DNA of 64,000 bases from Streptomonospora sp. PA3 (GTDB lineage Bacteria; Actinomycetota; Actinomycetes; Streptosporangiales; Streptosporangiaceae). Below the pieces are notes generated by a model. That model was not told where the DNA came from. It did not search any database and saw nothing but the letters and a program-made list of their open reading frames with translations. Below, piece by piece: positions 56,130-64,000 of this stretch. The translations under genes and the position numbers were made by a program. Within the stretch, counting starts at the first letter, position 1. Each line of letters opens with the position of its first letter. The stretch lies in NCBI RefSeq assembly GCF_009728995.1, contig NZ_VTZW01000008.1, forward strand, positions 1 to 64,000, in the 5' to 3' direction.

Positions 56130-57371
56130 ATGCCAAGCAAGAAGGCCCTCAGCCTCACCGCGGCGGCCGCGGCCCTCACCCTTGGGTTGACCGCCTGCGG
56201 CGGCGGAGGCGGAGCAGAAGGCGGAGGCGGTGACGATCCGCTCCAGTTCGGATACGTCTTCCCCGAGACGGGGGACCTCTCCCACCTCGGGCCGCCGCAG
56301 ATCCAGGCCGCCAAATACGCGCTGTCGGAGATCAACAAGGCCGGCGGGGTCAACGGCGCCGAGGTGCCCGCCATTCTCAGCGGGGACGAGGCCAACGACG
56401 CGGCCCAGGCCAACGACGCCGCCAAGCGCCTGGTCGACCAGGACGCCGACATCATCCTGGGCGCTGCGGCCTCGGGCATGACCCAGGCGATCATGGACAC
56501 CGTCACCGGCGCCGAGGTCGTCGAGTGCTCGGGCTCCAACACCGCGCCGGGCCTGGCCTCCGAGGACGACACGGGCTACTACTGGCGCACCGCGCCCAGC
56601 GACACGATGCAGGGGCCGGTCCTCGCCCAGAAGATCGCCTCCGACGGCCACCAGAGCGTCGCGATCACCTACCGCGCCGACGACTACGGCGAGGGCCTGG
56701 CCAACGCGACGGCCGAGGCGCTGAAGCAGAACGGCATCGATGTCGCCTTCAACGAGGGCTACGACCCCAACACCGCCAACTTCGACTCGGTCGTCAGCGA
56801 CGTCGCCGACGCCGACGCCGACGCGGTGGTCCTGGTCTCCTTCGAGGAGGGCGTGCAGATCATCACCGGCCTGATCGAGGCCGGCGTCGGCGCCGACCAG
56901 ATGTATGGCACCGACGGCCTCAACGACGAGACGCTGGCCGAGAAGGTCGACGCCCAGAACCCCGGCAGCATCTCCGGCTTCCAGGGCACCGCGCCCGACA
57001 ACGGCGAGCAGAAGTTCATGGAGGGCCTGCAGTCCTTCGCTCCGGATCTGGAGGTGTTCCAGTTCTCCGGGCAGGTCTACGACTGCGCGATCGTCACCGC
57101 CCTGGCCGCCCAGCAGGCCGAGACCAACGACCCCGCCGTGTTCGTCGACGAGGTCCGCGCGGTCTCGCGTGAAGGCACCGAGTGCTCGAGCTTCCAGGAG
57201 TGCAAGGACCTGCTCGCCGACGGCGAGGACATCGACTACCAGGGTGTAAGCGGTCCGATCAACTTCGACGAGGACGGCAACGTCACCTCGGCGACCTTCC
57301 AGATCTACGGCTTCGACGACAAGGGCCAGCACAGCAAGCAGGACGAGATCACCGTGGACGCCGAAGCCTAG
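56130..57371 (+). CDS. livJ: Branched-chain amino-acid-type ABC transporter binding lipoprotein
   Basis: Encodes 413 residues from ATG 56130 with GGAGAGA upstream. The lipobox is LTLGLTACGG, followed by a Gly-rich spacer. The binding fold of the LivJ/AmiC type is shown by LQFGYVFPETGDLSHLG, then QIQAAKYALSEINKAGGVNG and ITYRADDYGEGLANATAE. It delivers amino acid or amide to LivHM. It faces the permease operon instead of leading it, and it has its own terminator. Confidence 0.9.
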   Translation: MPSKKALSLTAAAAALTLGLTACGGGGGAEGGGGDDPLQFGYVFPETGDLSHLGPPQIQAAKYALSEINKAGGVNGAEVPAILSGDEANDAAQANDAAKRLVDQDADIILGAAASGMTQAIMDTVTGAEVVECSGSNTAPGLASEDDTGYYWRTAPSDTMQGPVLAQKIASDGHQSVAITYRADDYGEGLANATAEALKQNGIDVAFNEGYDPNTANFDSVVSDVADADADAVVLVSFEEGVQIITGLIEAGVGADQMYGTDGLNDETLAEKVDAQNPGSISGFQGTAPDNGEQKFMEGLQSFAPDLEVFQFSGQVYDCAIVTALAAQQAETNDPAVFVDEVRAVSREGTECSSFQECKDLLADGEDIDYQGVSGPINFDEDGNVTSATFQIYGFDDKGQHSKQDEITVDAEA

Positions 57372-57411
57372 GCGAGCGGCGAACCCCGGCTGCGGGCCAC
57401 GCCCGCGCCCC

Positions 57412-57447
57412 GGCCCCCGGCCGGTCCTCGGACCGCCGGGGGCCTTT
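57412..57447 (+). terminator. Rho-independent terminator of livJ
   Basis: GGCCCCCGG and CGGTCC (57412-57427, one bulged C) pair with GGACCG and CCGGGGGCC (57430-57444), followed by TTT. It lies 41 bp after the livJ stop. Confidence 0.8.
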
Positions 57448-57485
57448 CGCGTGCGCGGACCGGGCGGGGAAGGAGTCGGGGCGCG

Positions 57486-58205
57486 TCTACCGAGGCACCC
57501 GCCGCGAACCGCAGCCGATGTGGTGCCCGCCCTGGGCGGTCGCCGAAGGTTCCTCCCGGCTGGGGGACAGAGGAACCCACCGGGAACCGCTTGGAAGCCG
57601 CCACCACCGGGGTTGCGGCAATGGGCGCGCCTCGCCTAGCGCGATCCGCCCGCCCGTCAGCCCGCCGCCACCCCATCGGAGACGCTTCGCGTCACGTGTT
57701 TGCTTGCCGCCGAGCGGTGGTGCACACCTCCCAGCCAGAGCCCCACCACCGGTCGCCCCTCTGCGGAAAAGATGCAGCGTGCCCTCGGCGGCAAGCTGGC
57801 GCACAGCGCTTCGCGCAGCACAGCCCCATTGCCGCAGCCCCTATGGTGCCCGCCCTGGGCGGCCCCCGGTGGGTTCCTCCCGGCTGGGGGTCAAAGGAAC
57901 CCACCGGGAACCGCTTGGAAGCCGCCACCACCGGGGTTGCGGCAATGGGCGCGCCTCGCCTAGCGCGATCCGCCCGCCCGTCAGCCCGCCGCCACCCCAT
58001 CGGAGACGCTTCGCGTCACGTGTTTGCTTGCCGCCGAGCGGTGGTGCACACCTCCCAGCCAGAGCCCCACCACCGGTCGCCCCTCTGCGGAAAAGATGCA
58101 GCGTGCCCTCGGCGGCAAGCTGGCGCACAGCGCTTCGCGCAGCACAGCCCCATTGCCGCAGCCTTCTGCCGTGGCCCGTTCCTCGGGTTCCCGGAGGGTG
58201 CCTCG
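57486..58205. repeat. Nested-palindrome repeat array NPR-5 (two units)
   Basis: Two near-identical units with a period of 324 bp: GGGGTTGCGGCAATGGGCGC starts at 57609 and 57933. Each contains GCTTGCCGCCGAGCGGTGGT, its partner CCCTCGGCGGCAAGC and the right arm CCCCATTGCCGCAGCC. The outer ends are inverted copies (CGAGGCACCCGCCGCGAACC near 57491 and its complement near 58180-58207). The array is bounded by terminators on both sides. Confidence 0.9.
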
Positions 58206-58224
58206 GGCCGAGCGCATCCGGCGG

Positions 58225-58256
58225 AAAAAAGGGGGCGGCGCCGCGGCGCCGCCCCC
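58225..58256 (-). terminator. Rho-independent terminator of the livHMGF operon
   Basis: GGGGGCGGCGCCG (58231-58243) and its exact complement (58244-58256) form a 13-bp stem, followed on the minus strand by TTTTTT (58230-58225). It lies 20 bp after the livF stop. Confidence 0.92.
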
Positions 58257-58276
58257 TTGCGGGAGAACCCGCGCCG

Positions 58277-59209
58277 CTACCCGGTCTGGGCCAGGGTGCC
58301 CAGGTAGAGCTCGATGACGTTGGGGTCGTCCAGCAGCTCGCGCCCGGTGCCGGTGTAGGCGTTGCGCCCCTGGTCGAGCACGTAGCCGCGGTCGCAGACC
58401 TGCAGGCAGCGCCGGGCGTTCTGCTCGACCATGATGACCGAGACGCCCGTCGCGTTGATCTCGCGAACGCGGTGGAACACCTCGTCCTGAAAGATCGGCG
58501 AGAGGCCGGCGGTGGGCTCGTCCAGCAGCAGGACCGAGGGCTCCATCATCAGCGCGCGCCCCATGGCGACCATCTGGCGCTCGCCGCCCGACAGCGCGCC
58601 GGCCTTCTGCTTGCGGCGCTCGCCCAGCAGCGGGAACAGCTCCGCGACGGCCGACATGCGCCGTTGGAAGATCTTCGGGCGCAGGAACACGCCCATCTCC
58701 AGGTTCTCCTCGACCGTCAGGCTCGGGAACACGTTCTGGGTCTGGGGCACATAGCCCACTCCGCTGGAGACCAGCTCGTGGGCGCTGCGGCGCACGATGC
58801 TCTCGCCCCGCAGGGTGATCGTGCCCCCGCGCACGGGCAGCAGCCCGAAGATCGTCTTGATCAGCGTGGACTTGCCCGCCCCGTTGGGGCCGATGATGCC
58901 CACGACCTCGCCCTCGCCCAGCGTCAGCGTGCAGCCGTCGAGGATGTTGACCTCGGGGACGTAGCCGGCGGTGACGCTGTCGGCGACCAGCAGGTACCGG
59001 GAGGGGTCGGTCACGCGCTCCGCGGGTCCGGCGTGTTCGAGCGCCTCCTCGCGGTGCTCCTGGAGCAGGCTCGCCTCCTCCCGGTTCTCCGGCGGGTGGT
59101 CGATGCGGTCGTGCCGCCCGGCCGCGTCCGCGGCCTGTTCGGCGGCGCCGCCCTGGCCGTCGCGGCGCTGCTCCCCGCCGGGTGCGCCCGCTGCCTCGGA
59201 TCCGCTCAC
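58277..59209 (-). CDS. livF: Branched-chain amino-acid ABC transporter ATPase LivF
   Basis: Encodes 310 residues from GTG 59209, overlapping the livG stop by four bases (GTGA). ABC motifs are complete: Walker A IIGPNGAGKSTLIKTIFGLL, Q-loop VPQTQNVFP, signature ALSGGERQMVAMGRAL and Walker B VLLLDEPTAGLSP. About 65 residues rich in Glu, Gln and Ala precede the usual start near V66 (GTG 59014), so either start is possible. Confidence 0.93.
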   Translation of the reverse strand: MSGSEAAGAPGGEQRRDGQGGAAEQAADAAGRHDRIDHPPENREEASLLQEHREEALEHAGPAERVTDPSRYLLVADSVTAGYVPEVNILDGCTLTLGEGEVVGIIGPNGAGKSTLIKTIFGLLPVRGGTITLRGESIVRRSAHELVSSGVGYVPQTQNVFPSLTVEENLEMGVFLRPKIFQRRMSAVAELFPLLGERRKQKAGALSGGERQMVAMGRALMMEPSVLLLDEPTAGLSPIFQDEVFHRVREINATGVSVIMVEQNARRCLQVCDRGYVLDQGRNAYTGTGRELLDDPNVIELYLGTLAQTG

Positions 59210-60093
59210 GGCCCCTCCTCCTTCTGCTGCGCGCCCTGGCCCGGCTCGTCGTGGTGGGCCCCCAGGTAGGCGTCGATGACGTGCTCGTTGGAGCGGATGT
59301 CGGCGGGTCGCCCCTCGGCGATGACCCGCCCCTGCGCCATGACCACGATCCAGTCGCTGATCCCCATGATCACGTCCATGTCGTGCTCGACGAACAGGAC
59401 GGTGGTGCCCTCGTCGCGCAGGGCGGTGATGTGCTCCAGCAGCGACTGCACGAGCGCGGGGTTCACTCCCGCCATCGGTTCGTCGAGCATCACCATGGAC
59501 GGTTCGACCATGAGCGAGCGCGCCATCTCCAGCAGCTTGCGCTGGCCGCCGGAGAGGCTGCCGGCGATGTCGTCCTTCTTGGCGTCGAGCTTGAACCGGG
59601 CCAGCAGCTCCATCGCCCGCTCGCGGTTGGCGGCCTCCTGGCCGGTCCACAGCCAGCGGCCGAAAGCGCCGAGGAAGCGCTCGCCGCGCTGGCCGGGCGC
59701 GGCCAGCAGCATGTTCTCCAGCACCGTCAGGCGGGTGAGCGCCTTGGTGAGCTGGAAGGTGCGCACCATGCCCTGCCGCGCGACCTTGTGCCCGGCCATG
59801 CGGTCGATCCGGCGGCCCTGGAAGGACCACTCCCCCGCGTCGGCCCGGTCGAAGCCGGTCAGCAGGTTGAACAGGGTGGACTTGCCCGCTCCGTTGGGGC
59901 CGATCAGCGCGGTGATGGTGCTGCGCTGGACCTCCAGGTGCTCCACGTCCACAGCGGTCAGGCCGCCGAAGGAGCGGCGGATGCCGTCGGCCTTGAGGAT
60001 CGGGTCGGTCTTGGCGGAACCGGTCTCGGGCGCGGTGCCGGCCATCCGGTCCTGGCCCGCCTCGGGCGCGCCGGGCGTCGCGTCACTTGACAT
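59206..60093 (-). CDS. livG: Branched-chain amino-acid ABC transporter ATPase LivG
   Basis: Encodes 295 residues. Walker A ALIGPNGAGKSTLFNLLTGF, RTFQLTKALTRLTVLENMLL after the Q-loop, signature SLSGGQRKLLEMARSLM, and Walker B MVMLDEPMAGVNP with VEHDMD as H-switch. The start overlaps the livM stop by 11 bases. It powers uptake with LivF. Confidence 0.94.
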   Translation of the reverse strand: MSSDATPGAPEAGQDRMAGTAPETGSAKTDPILKADGIRRSFGGLTAVDVEHLEVQRSTITALIGPNGAGKSTLFNLLTGFDRADAGEWSFQGRRIDRMAGHKVARQGMVRTFQLTKALTRLTVLENMLLAAPGQRGERFLGAFGRWLWTGQEAANRERAMELLARFKLDAKKDDIAGSLSGGQRKLLEMARSLMVEPSMVMLDEPMAGVNPALVQSLLEHITALRDEGTTVLFVEHDMDVIMGISDWIVVMAQGRVIAEGRPADIRSNEHVIDAYLGAHHDEPGQGAQQKEEGP

Positions 60094-61069
60094 TGACCAG
60101 CATCTCCTTGCGGTTGCCGACGAGGCCTTGCGGCCGGTAGACGATCAGCAGCATCAGGCCCACCCCGACGAGTGCGTGGCGCAGCGGCCCGGAGTCGGAG
60201 GTCGCCAGGAACGGCAGCACGCCCGTGGAGGCCATGCCGCGCAGGGTCTCGTCGAAGAGCGTGAGCATGAACCACATGATGACCGGGCCGATGACCGGGC
60301 CCCAGATCGTGCCGACGCCGCCCAGCAGCAGCATCGCCCACAGGTAGAAGGTGACCTGCGGCATGAACTGGTCGGGGGTGATGTTCTGCTGGTTCAGCGC
60401 GATCATCGCACCGGCCAGTCCGCCGAAGACGCCGCCGAAGACCAGGCTCTGCAGCTTGTAGGTGAAGGCGTCCTTGCCGAGGCTGCGCACGGCGTCCTCG
60501 TCCTCGCGGATGCCCTTGATGACGCGGCCCCACGGGCTGTTCATCAGCAGGGCCATCATGGCAAGTCCGGCCGCGACCAGCAGCCAGCAGACCAGCATCA
60601 GCCACAGCTCGTCGGAGGAGAAGTCGACGCGGCCCACGCCCAGGGAGCCCTCGGGCAGGGGGTTGGCGTCGTAGAAGGCGTCGGCGAAGCTCTGCCTGCC
60701 GTAGACGCCGCCGGTCACCGGGCGGGCGAATTCGGCGCGGTAGACCAGCCGCAGCACCTCGGCCACCGCGATGGTGGAGATCGCCAGATAGTCCGAGCGC
60801 AGCCGCAGGGTGGGGATGCCCAGCACCAGCGCCAGCACCACCGAGCAGGCCAGGCTGACCAGGAAGCCCATCCACAGCGGCAGTCCGAAGGTCGCCACAC
60901 TCACGGCGACGCCGTAGGCGCCCACGAGCATGAAGCCGACCTGGCCGAAGTTGAGCAGCCCGGTGTAGCCGAAGTGCATGTTCAGCCCGATGGCCGCGAG
61001 TACGTAGATGGCCGCGACGGGCCCGATCGCCGTCTCCACCGAGAGGGAGAGGATCGTCATTGTGTCCAT
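60083..61069 (-). CDS. livM: Branched-chain amino-acid ABC transporter permease LivM
   Basis: Encodes 328 residues with eight or so membrane helices. The LivM pattern is IYVLAAIGLNMHFGYTGLLN, then GFMLVGAYGVAVSVATFG, LRLRSDYLAISTIAVAEVLR and the cytoplasmic coupling loop MNSPWGRVIKGIREDEDAVR. It forms the channel with LivH. The gap to livH is 12 bp. Confidence 0.94.
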   Translation of the reverse strand: MDTMTILSLSVETAIGPVAAIYVLAAIGLNMHFGYTGLLNFGQVGFMLVGAYGVAVSVATFGLPLWMGFLVSLACSVVLALVLGIPTLRLRSDYLAISTIAVAEVLRLVYRAEFARPVTGGVYGRQSFADAFYDANPLPEGSLGVGRVDFSSDELWLMLVCWLLVAAGLAMMALLMNSPWGRVIKGIREDEDAVRSLGKDAFTYKLQSLVFGGVFGGLAGAMIALNQQNITPDQFMPQVTFYLWAMLLLGGVGTIWGPVIGPVIMWFMLTLFDETLRGMASTGVLPFLATSDSGPLRHALVGVGLMLLIVYRPQGLVGNRKEMLVNVK

Positions 61070-61081
61070 CGTCCGTCTCCC

Positions 61082-62530
61082 CTAGCCGACCCGTTCGCGC
61101 CGGCCGAGGATGCCCTGCGGCCGGAACAACAACACGACGATCATGATGAGCAGCGCCCACACGTTCATGAGCTGCGACGAGAACCACAGCGTCGACAGCT
61201 GGGCCACCAGGCCGATCGCCAGGCCGCCGACCATGGCTCCGTAGGCCGTGCCCAGGCCGCCCAGGATCACCGCGGCGAACATCAGCAGCAGCAGGTGGAA
61301 GCCCATCTGCCAGTACACCGACTGGTTCAGGCCGAGGAAGACCCCGCCCAGGGCCGAGAGCGAGCCGCCCAGCACCCAGACGTAGACGGTGACCCGGGCG
61401 ACGTCGATGCCGGAGGACTCGGCGAGGTCGCGGTTGTCGGAGACCGCGCGCATCGCCTTGCCGATGCGGGTGAACTGCAGCATGCTCGCGACCAGGACGA
61501 GGACCACGATCGACAGCACCAGGATTCCAAGGTCCCGGGGCGTGATGGCGATCGGGCCGATCTCGATCATGTCCTGGATGCGGAACTGCACGTACTTGCG
61601 GCGGTTGGCGTCGAAGACCACCAGCAGCACGTGCCGCAGCAGCAGGGCGAAGCCGATGCTCACGATGAACATCTGGATCATCGCGACGTTGCGGCGGCGC
61701 AGCGGCCGCCACAGGAAGCGCTCCATGAGCCAGCCGAGCAGACCGCCGCAGACCACGGCGAGCACGGTGGCCACGACGAAGGGGTTGGTGGCGAAGCCGA
61801 GCCCCGGGATCCCCTCGAAGGGCGCGTGCAGCGCGGCGAGCGTCGAGGTCCCGCTGAAGATCATCGCCATGATCGCGCCGAAGGTGACCATGTCCCCGTG
61901 GGCGAAGTTGATCAGCCGGGTGGTGCCGAAGATCAGCGACAGCCCCACCGAGGAGATGGCGATGATCAGGCCGAAGAGCAGGCCGGCCACCACCAGCGAG
62001 ACGACCTGGCCGAACATGCCCGAGCCCGAGGCGGCCTCCGGCGCCTCGATGGCGCCCTCCTCTTCGCCGCCTCCGGCGGAGCCGGAGTCCTGCTGGGACT
62101 CCTCGTCCTCTTCGGCGGACTCCGACTCGCTCGGCGAGGCCGAGGCCTGGCCCTGCCCGGCGGGCACGAGCTGGAAGACCACGGCGAACCGCTGGTCCTC
62201 CCGGACCTCCACGTCGCGCTCGGGTCCGGCGGGGACCTGCATGGCGTCGTAGTCTTCGGGCACCGACTCCTCGTCGAGCACCACGTGGTAGGTGCCCGCG
62301 CCGGGCAGTTCCACTTCCCAATTGCCGTCGGAGTCGGTGGTCGCCTCGCCGATCTGCTCGCCGTCCTGGGAGACCGTGATGTCGATGCCCTCGACACCCT
62401 CGTCGCTGTCAGGTTGGCGGATCTGGCCGAAGAGCGACGCACCGCCCTGGGTGTCTGCTGCTGCCGTCCCCGGGATCGCCAGGGTGGCGGCGATCAGGGC
62501 GAGCAGCACCGTCACGAGGCGTGTGCGCAC
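61082..62530 (-). CDS. livH: LivH permease fused to an N-terminal secreted Ig-like domain
   Basis: Encodes 482 residues from GTG 62530 with AAGGAG six bases upstream. Normal LivH has about 300 residues. Here a signal-peptide-like start (VTVLLALIAATLAIPGTAAA) leads to a 90-residue beta-rich domain (residues 30-120) of the Cna-B/carboxypeptidase-regulatory type, for example SDEGVEGIDITVSQDGEQIG, then 40 acidic Ser/Glu residues, and from about 170 the LivH permease (IAISSVGLSLIFGTTRLINF, FAHGDMVTFGAIMAMIF and the coupling loop RIGKAMRAVSDNRDLAESSG). The extra domain should lie outside the cell. First gene of livHMGF. Confidence 0.93.
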   Translation of the reverse strand: MRTRLVTVLLALIAATLAIPGTAAADTQGGASLFGQIRQPDSDEGVEGIDITVSQDGEQIGEATTDSDGNWEVELPGAGTYHVVLDEESVPEDYDAMQVPAGPERDVEVREDQRFAVVFQLVPAGQGQASASPSESESAEEDEESQQDSGSAGGGEEEGAIEAPEAASGSGMFGQVVSLVVAGLLFGLIIAISSVGLSLIFGTTRLINFAHGDMVTFGAIMAMIFSGTSTLAALHAPFEGIPGLGFATNPFVVATVLAVVCGGLLGWLMERFLWRPLRRRNVAMIQMFIVSIGFALLLRHVLLVVFDANRRKYVQFRIQDMIEIGPIAITPRDLGILVLSIVVLVLVASMLQFTRIGKAMRAVSDNRDLAESSGIDVARVTVYVWVLGGSLSALGGVFLGLNQSVYWQMGFHLLLLMFAAVILGGLGTAYGAMVGGLAIGLVAQLSTLWFSSQLMNVWALLIMIVVLLFRPQGILGRRERVG

Positions 62531-62607
62531 GTGCGCTCCTTGCGCTCATTCGTCAGTGGCCGGAAACGGCTGTGTCCGATTCCGGGTGTTTGCTGTTCGG
62601 TGGCGCG

Positions 62608-62636
62608 AGTTTAGCCCGCTTTACGCAGGTCATTCA
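62608..62636 (-). promoter_or_regulatory. Possible livH promoter
   Basis: The minus strand has TGAATG (62636-62631), 17 bases, then TAAACT (62613-62608), 78 bp before the livH GTG, within an AT-richer tract. The -10 is good and the -35 weak. Confidence 0.45.
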
Positions 62637-62904
62637 GCACGTCTAATGCCGCGTGATCCAAACGTCATTGCTTTGTGCGCATCCGTGATCAAACCGGGAC
62701 GGTCCCCCTGTTGACGGGGCGCACCCCCGCTACGGCGGGCCGTGCGGGCGCGACCCGGCGCGGGGAGGCCGTCACCGTGCGCGACGCCGGCGGCGGGAAC
62801 GGGCGGGTGATCGCGGCCCGCGGCGGCACCGCGCCGGCACCGGGCAGGCCGACGCTCAGGAGCGGAGCCGGCAATGGGAAACCCCGGCGCGGAGTGTCAG
62901 CGAG

Positions 62905-63275
62905 CGTGCGGGGCGTCTACGTGCTGTGTAAGAAGTCGGTCACCACAGCGGTTGCGGCAATGGGCGCGTCTCGCGTAGCGCGGTCGCAGCTTGCCGCCGA
63001 GCGCACGCAGCCCTTTCCAGGTGGAGCCGCACCATCAGTGGCGGGACTCCGGCGCGAAGGTGCACCGTGCGCTCGGCGGCAAGCCGGCTTTGAACAGGTA
63101 CGTGGCGCGAAGCGCCTCCGTTGGGGCGGTGGCGGGTGACGGGCGGGCGCTACGCGCAACCCAGCCCCATTGCCGCAATTCTCGATGGTGGCCGCCCCAG
63201 GGGGTACCCGGTGGGTTCCTGGAAAGCGGCGCACCCGCCGTTCTCAAACACGGCCTAAGCGCCCCGCACACCCGC
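62905..63275. repeat. Nested-palindrome repeat NPR-6 (single complete unit)
   Basis: The clearest single element. From the outside in: GTGCGGGGCG-type ends, GTGTAAGAA / TTCTCAAACAC, GCGGTTGCGGCAATGGGCGC / CCCATTGCCGCAA, and GCTTGCCGCCGAGCGCACG / CGTGCGCTCGGCGGCAAGC. Between the inner arms is a 60-bp loop. It lies between livH and the pdtaR terminator. Confidence 0.88.
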
Positions 63276-63287
63276 GGAAAAACACGC

Positions 63288-63319
63288 GAAACCCCGGCGC
63301 GGAAAAACCCGCACCGGGG
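63288..63319 (-). terminator. Terminator of pdtaR
   Basis: CCCCGGCGCGG (63292-63302) pairs with CCGCACCGGGG (63309-63319) with one mismatch, and TTTC follows on the minus strand. It lies 30 bp after the pdtaR stop. Confidence 0.7.
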
Positions 63320-63348
63320 CCGGGGCCCGCCTCGCCGCGGGCCGGGTG

Positions 63349-63945
63349 TCACTGCGCCTGGTCGCCCAGGGTCTCGATGACGGTTTCGGCGACCTTGCGC
63401 ATGGTCAGCCTGCGGTCCATCGAGTTCTTCTGGATCCAGCGGAAGGCCTCGGGCTCGCTGAGGCCGTGGCGGCTCTGCAGCAGCCCCTTGGCCCGCTCGA
63501 CCAGTTTGCGGGTCTCCAGCCGCTCCTGCAGACCGCTGACCTCGGCCTCCAGGGCGGAGAGCTCGGCGTAGCGGCTGACCGCCATCTCGATGGCCGGTAC
63601 CAGATCGGCCTTGTTGAACGGCTTGACCAGGTAGGCCATCGCGCCGGCGTCGCGGGCGCGCTCGACCAGGTCGCGCTGGGAGAACGCCGTCAGGATGACG
63701 ACGGGCGCGATGCGGTCGGCCGCGATGCGCTCGGCCGCGGACAGCCCGTCGAGGACGGGCATCTTGATATCGAGGATGACGAGGTCGGGCCGGTGCTCGT
63801 CGGCGAGGCGTATCGCGGTCTCGCCGTCCCCGGCTTCACCCACCACGGCATAGCCGTCCTCCTCAAGCATCTCCTTGAGGTCCAGCCTGATCAGGGCCTC
63901 GTCTTCCGCGATCACCACGCGGCTCTGCGTCGTCGTCACGTACAT
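63349..63945 (-). CDS. pdtaR: ANTAR-domain response regulator, PdtaR type
   Basis: Encodes 198 residues. The receiver domain has VVIAEDEALIRLDLKEML, the phospho-acceptor D59 (DLVILDIKMPVLDG), Thr in VILTAFS and Lys in YLVKPFNKADL. A helical linker leads to the ANTAR RNA-binding domain (RKLVERAKGLLQSRHGLSEP, then EAFRWIQKNSMDRRLTMRKV). Phosphorylated PdtaR-type proteins bind twin RNA hairpins and prevent termination. No ribosome site precedes ATG 63945, and a GATACC box four bases upstream suggests a leaderless transcript, perhaps from GTG 63939. No kinase gene is adjacent. Confidence 0.95.
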   Translation of the reverse strand: MYVTTTQSRVVIAEDEALIRLDLKEMLEEDGYAVVGEAGDGETAIRLADEHRPDLVILDIKMPVLDGLSAAERIAADRIAPVVILTAFSQRDLVERARDAGAMAYLVKPFNKADLVPAIEMAVSRYAELSALEAEVSGLQERLETRKLVERAKGLLQSRHGLSEPEAFRWIQKNSMDRRLTMRKVAETVIETLGDQAQ

Positions 63946-64000
63946 GAGGGTATCGGGATCCGCTAGGATGCAGAGCAGCGGCCACGGGAAGCCTTGCCAA

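Noticed and set aside
57487-58317. Apparent 100-240 residue proteins in NPR-5.
   Set aside because: Both units produce identical peptides in several frames, and strong terminators bound the region; not consistent with genes.
59276-62614. An 1112-residue plus-strand frame opposite the liv operon.
   Set aside because: Antisense shadow; His/Asp/Gln-rich composition comes from complementing permease codons.
63946-64000. Possible tRNA or start of another gene at the right edge.
   Set aside because: Too short; no cloverleaf or ribosome site visible.

Overview
The window is actinomycete chromosome. The DNA is very GC-rich (clearly above 70 percent by eye), GTG and TTG starts are common, and it carries lsr2 and an ANTAR response regulator of the PdtaR type. 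The order der-cmk-tyrA-aroH-rluB-scpB-scpA-(small gene)-parA-xerD-NUDIX-pyrG, followed by uvrB, coaE, rpsA, polA, the liv operon and pdtaR, follows the Streptomyces-type core layout as I remember it. A member of Nocardiopsaceae or a relative is my guess, but nothing in the window proves a genus.

Layout. 1-0.7 kb: the start of an IscB (RRXRR/HNH) nuclease gene that runs off the left edge, preceded by an omegaRNA-like leader holding two copies of its hairpin. 0.8-6.8 kb: a small membrane protein between 49-bp direct repeats, then a minus-strand cluster of membrane glycosyltransferase, methyltransferase, DUF2064 protein, GT2 glycosyltransferase and NAD-dependent epimerase, probably for a surface glycan or glycolipid. 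6.9-10.6 kb: a small basic protein behind a large leader hairpin, and a large SF2 helicase with a hydrophobic segment. 10.7-14.8 kb: a sugar-type ABC importer with its IclR regulator in one minus-strand operon. 15-21.5 kb: lipid kinase, a membrane-anchored STAND ATPase with TPR-like repeats, a broken flavin-oxidase gene, a DUF574-type methyltransferase and lsr2. 21.8-26.5 kb: two HAD enzymes, an isochorismatase-like protein that seems to lack its catalytic residues, a GNAT and an LLM flavin oxidoreductase.

26.7-39.3 kb is core: ribosome assembly GTPase Der, cytidylate kinase, prephenate dehydrogenase, chorismate mutase, pseudouridine synthase, the ScpAB condensin partners, ParA, XerD, an ADP-ribose-type NUDIX hydrolase and CTP synthase. 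Many of these genes overlap by 1-30 bases. 39.7-49.7 kb holds HMG-CoA lyase, acetyltransferases, uvrB, a divergent epimerase/LysR pair and coaE. 49.7-55.7 kb holds rpsA, arfB, polA and a hotdog thioesterase. 56.1-62.5 kb is a branched-chain amino-acid ABC importer whose binding-protein gene faces the livHMGF operon, and the window ends with pdtaR.

The most unusual feature is a family of non-coding, nested-palindrome repeats (here called NPR) found in six intergenic places: about 22.5-23.4, 30.5, 42.3-42.85, 47.36-48.37, 57.5-58.2 and 62.9-63.3 kb. They share inverted arms (GGTTGCGGCAATGGG / CCCATTGCCGCAACC and GCTTGCCGCCGAGCG / CGCTCGGCGGCAAGC), occur as tandem units of roughly 240-325 bp, and one array contains a 55-bp minisatellite. 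They generate long open frames on both strands that I do not believe are genes. I find no rRNA, tRNA or CRISPR array.
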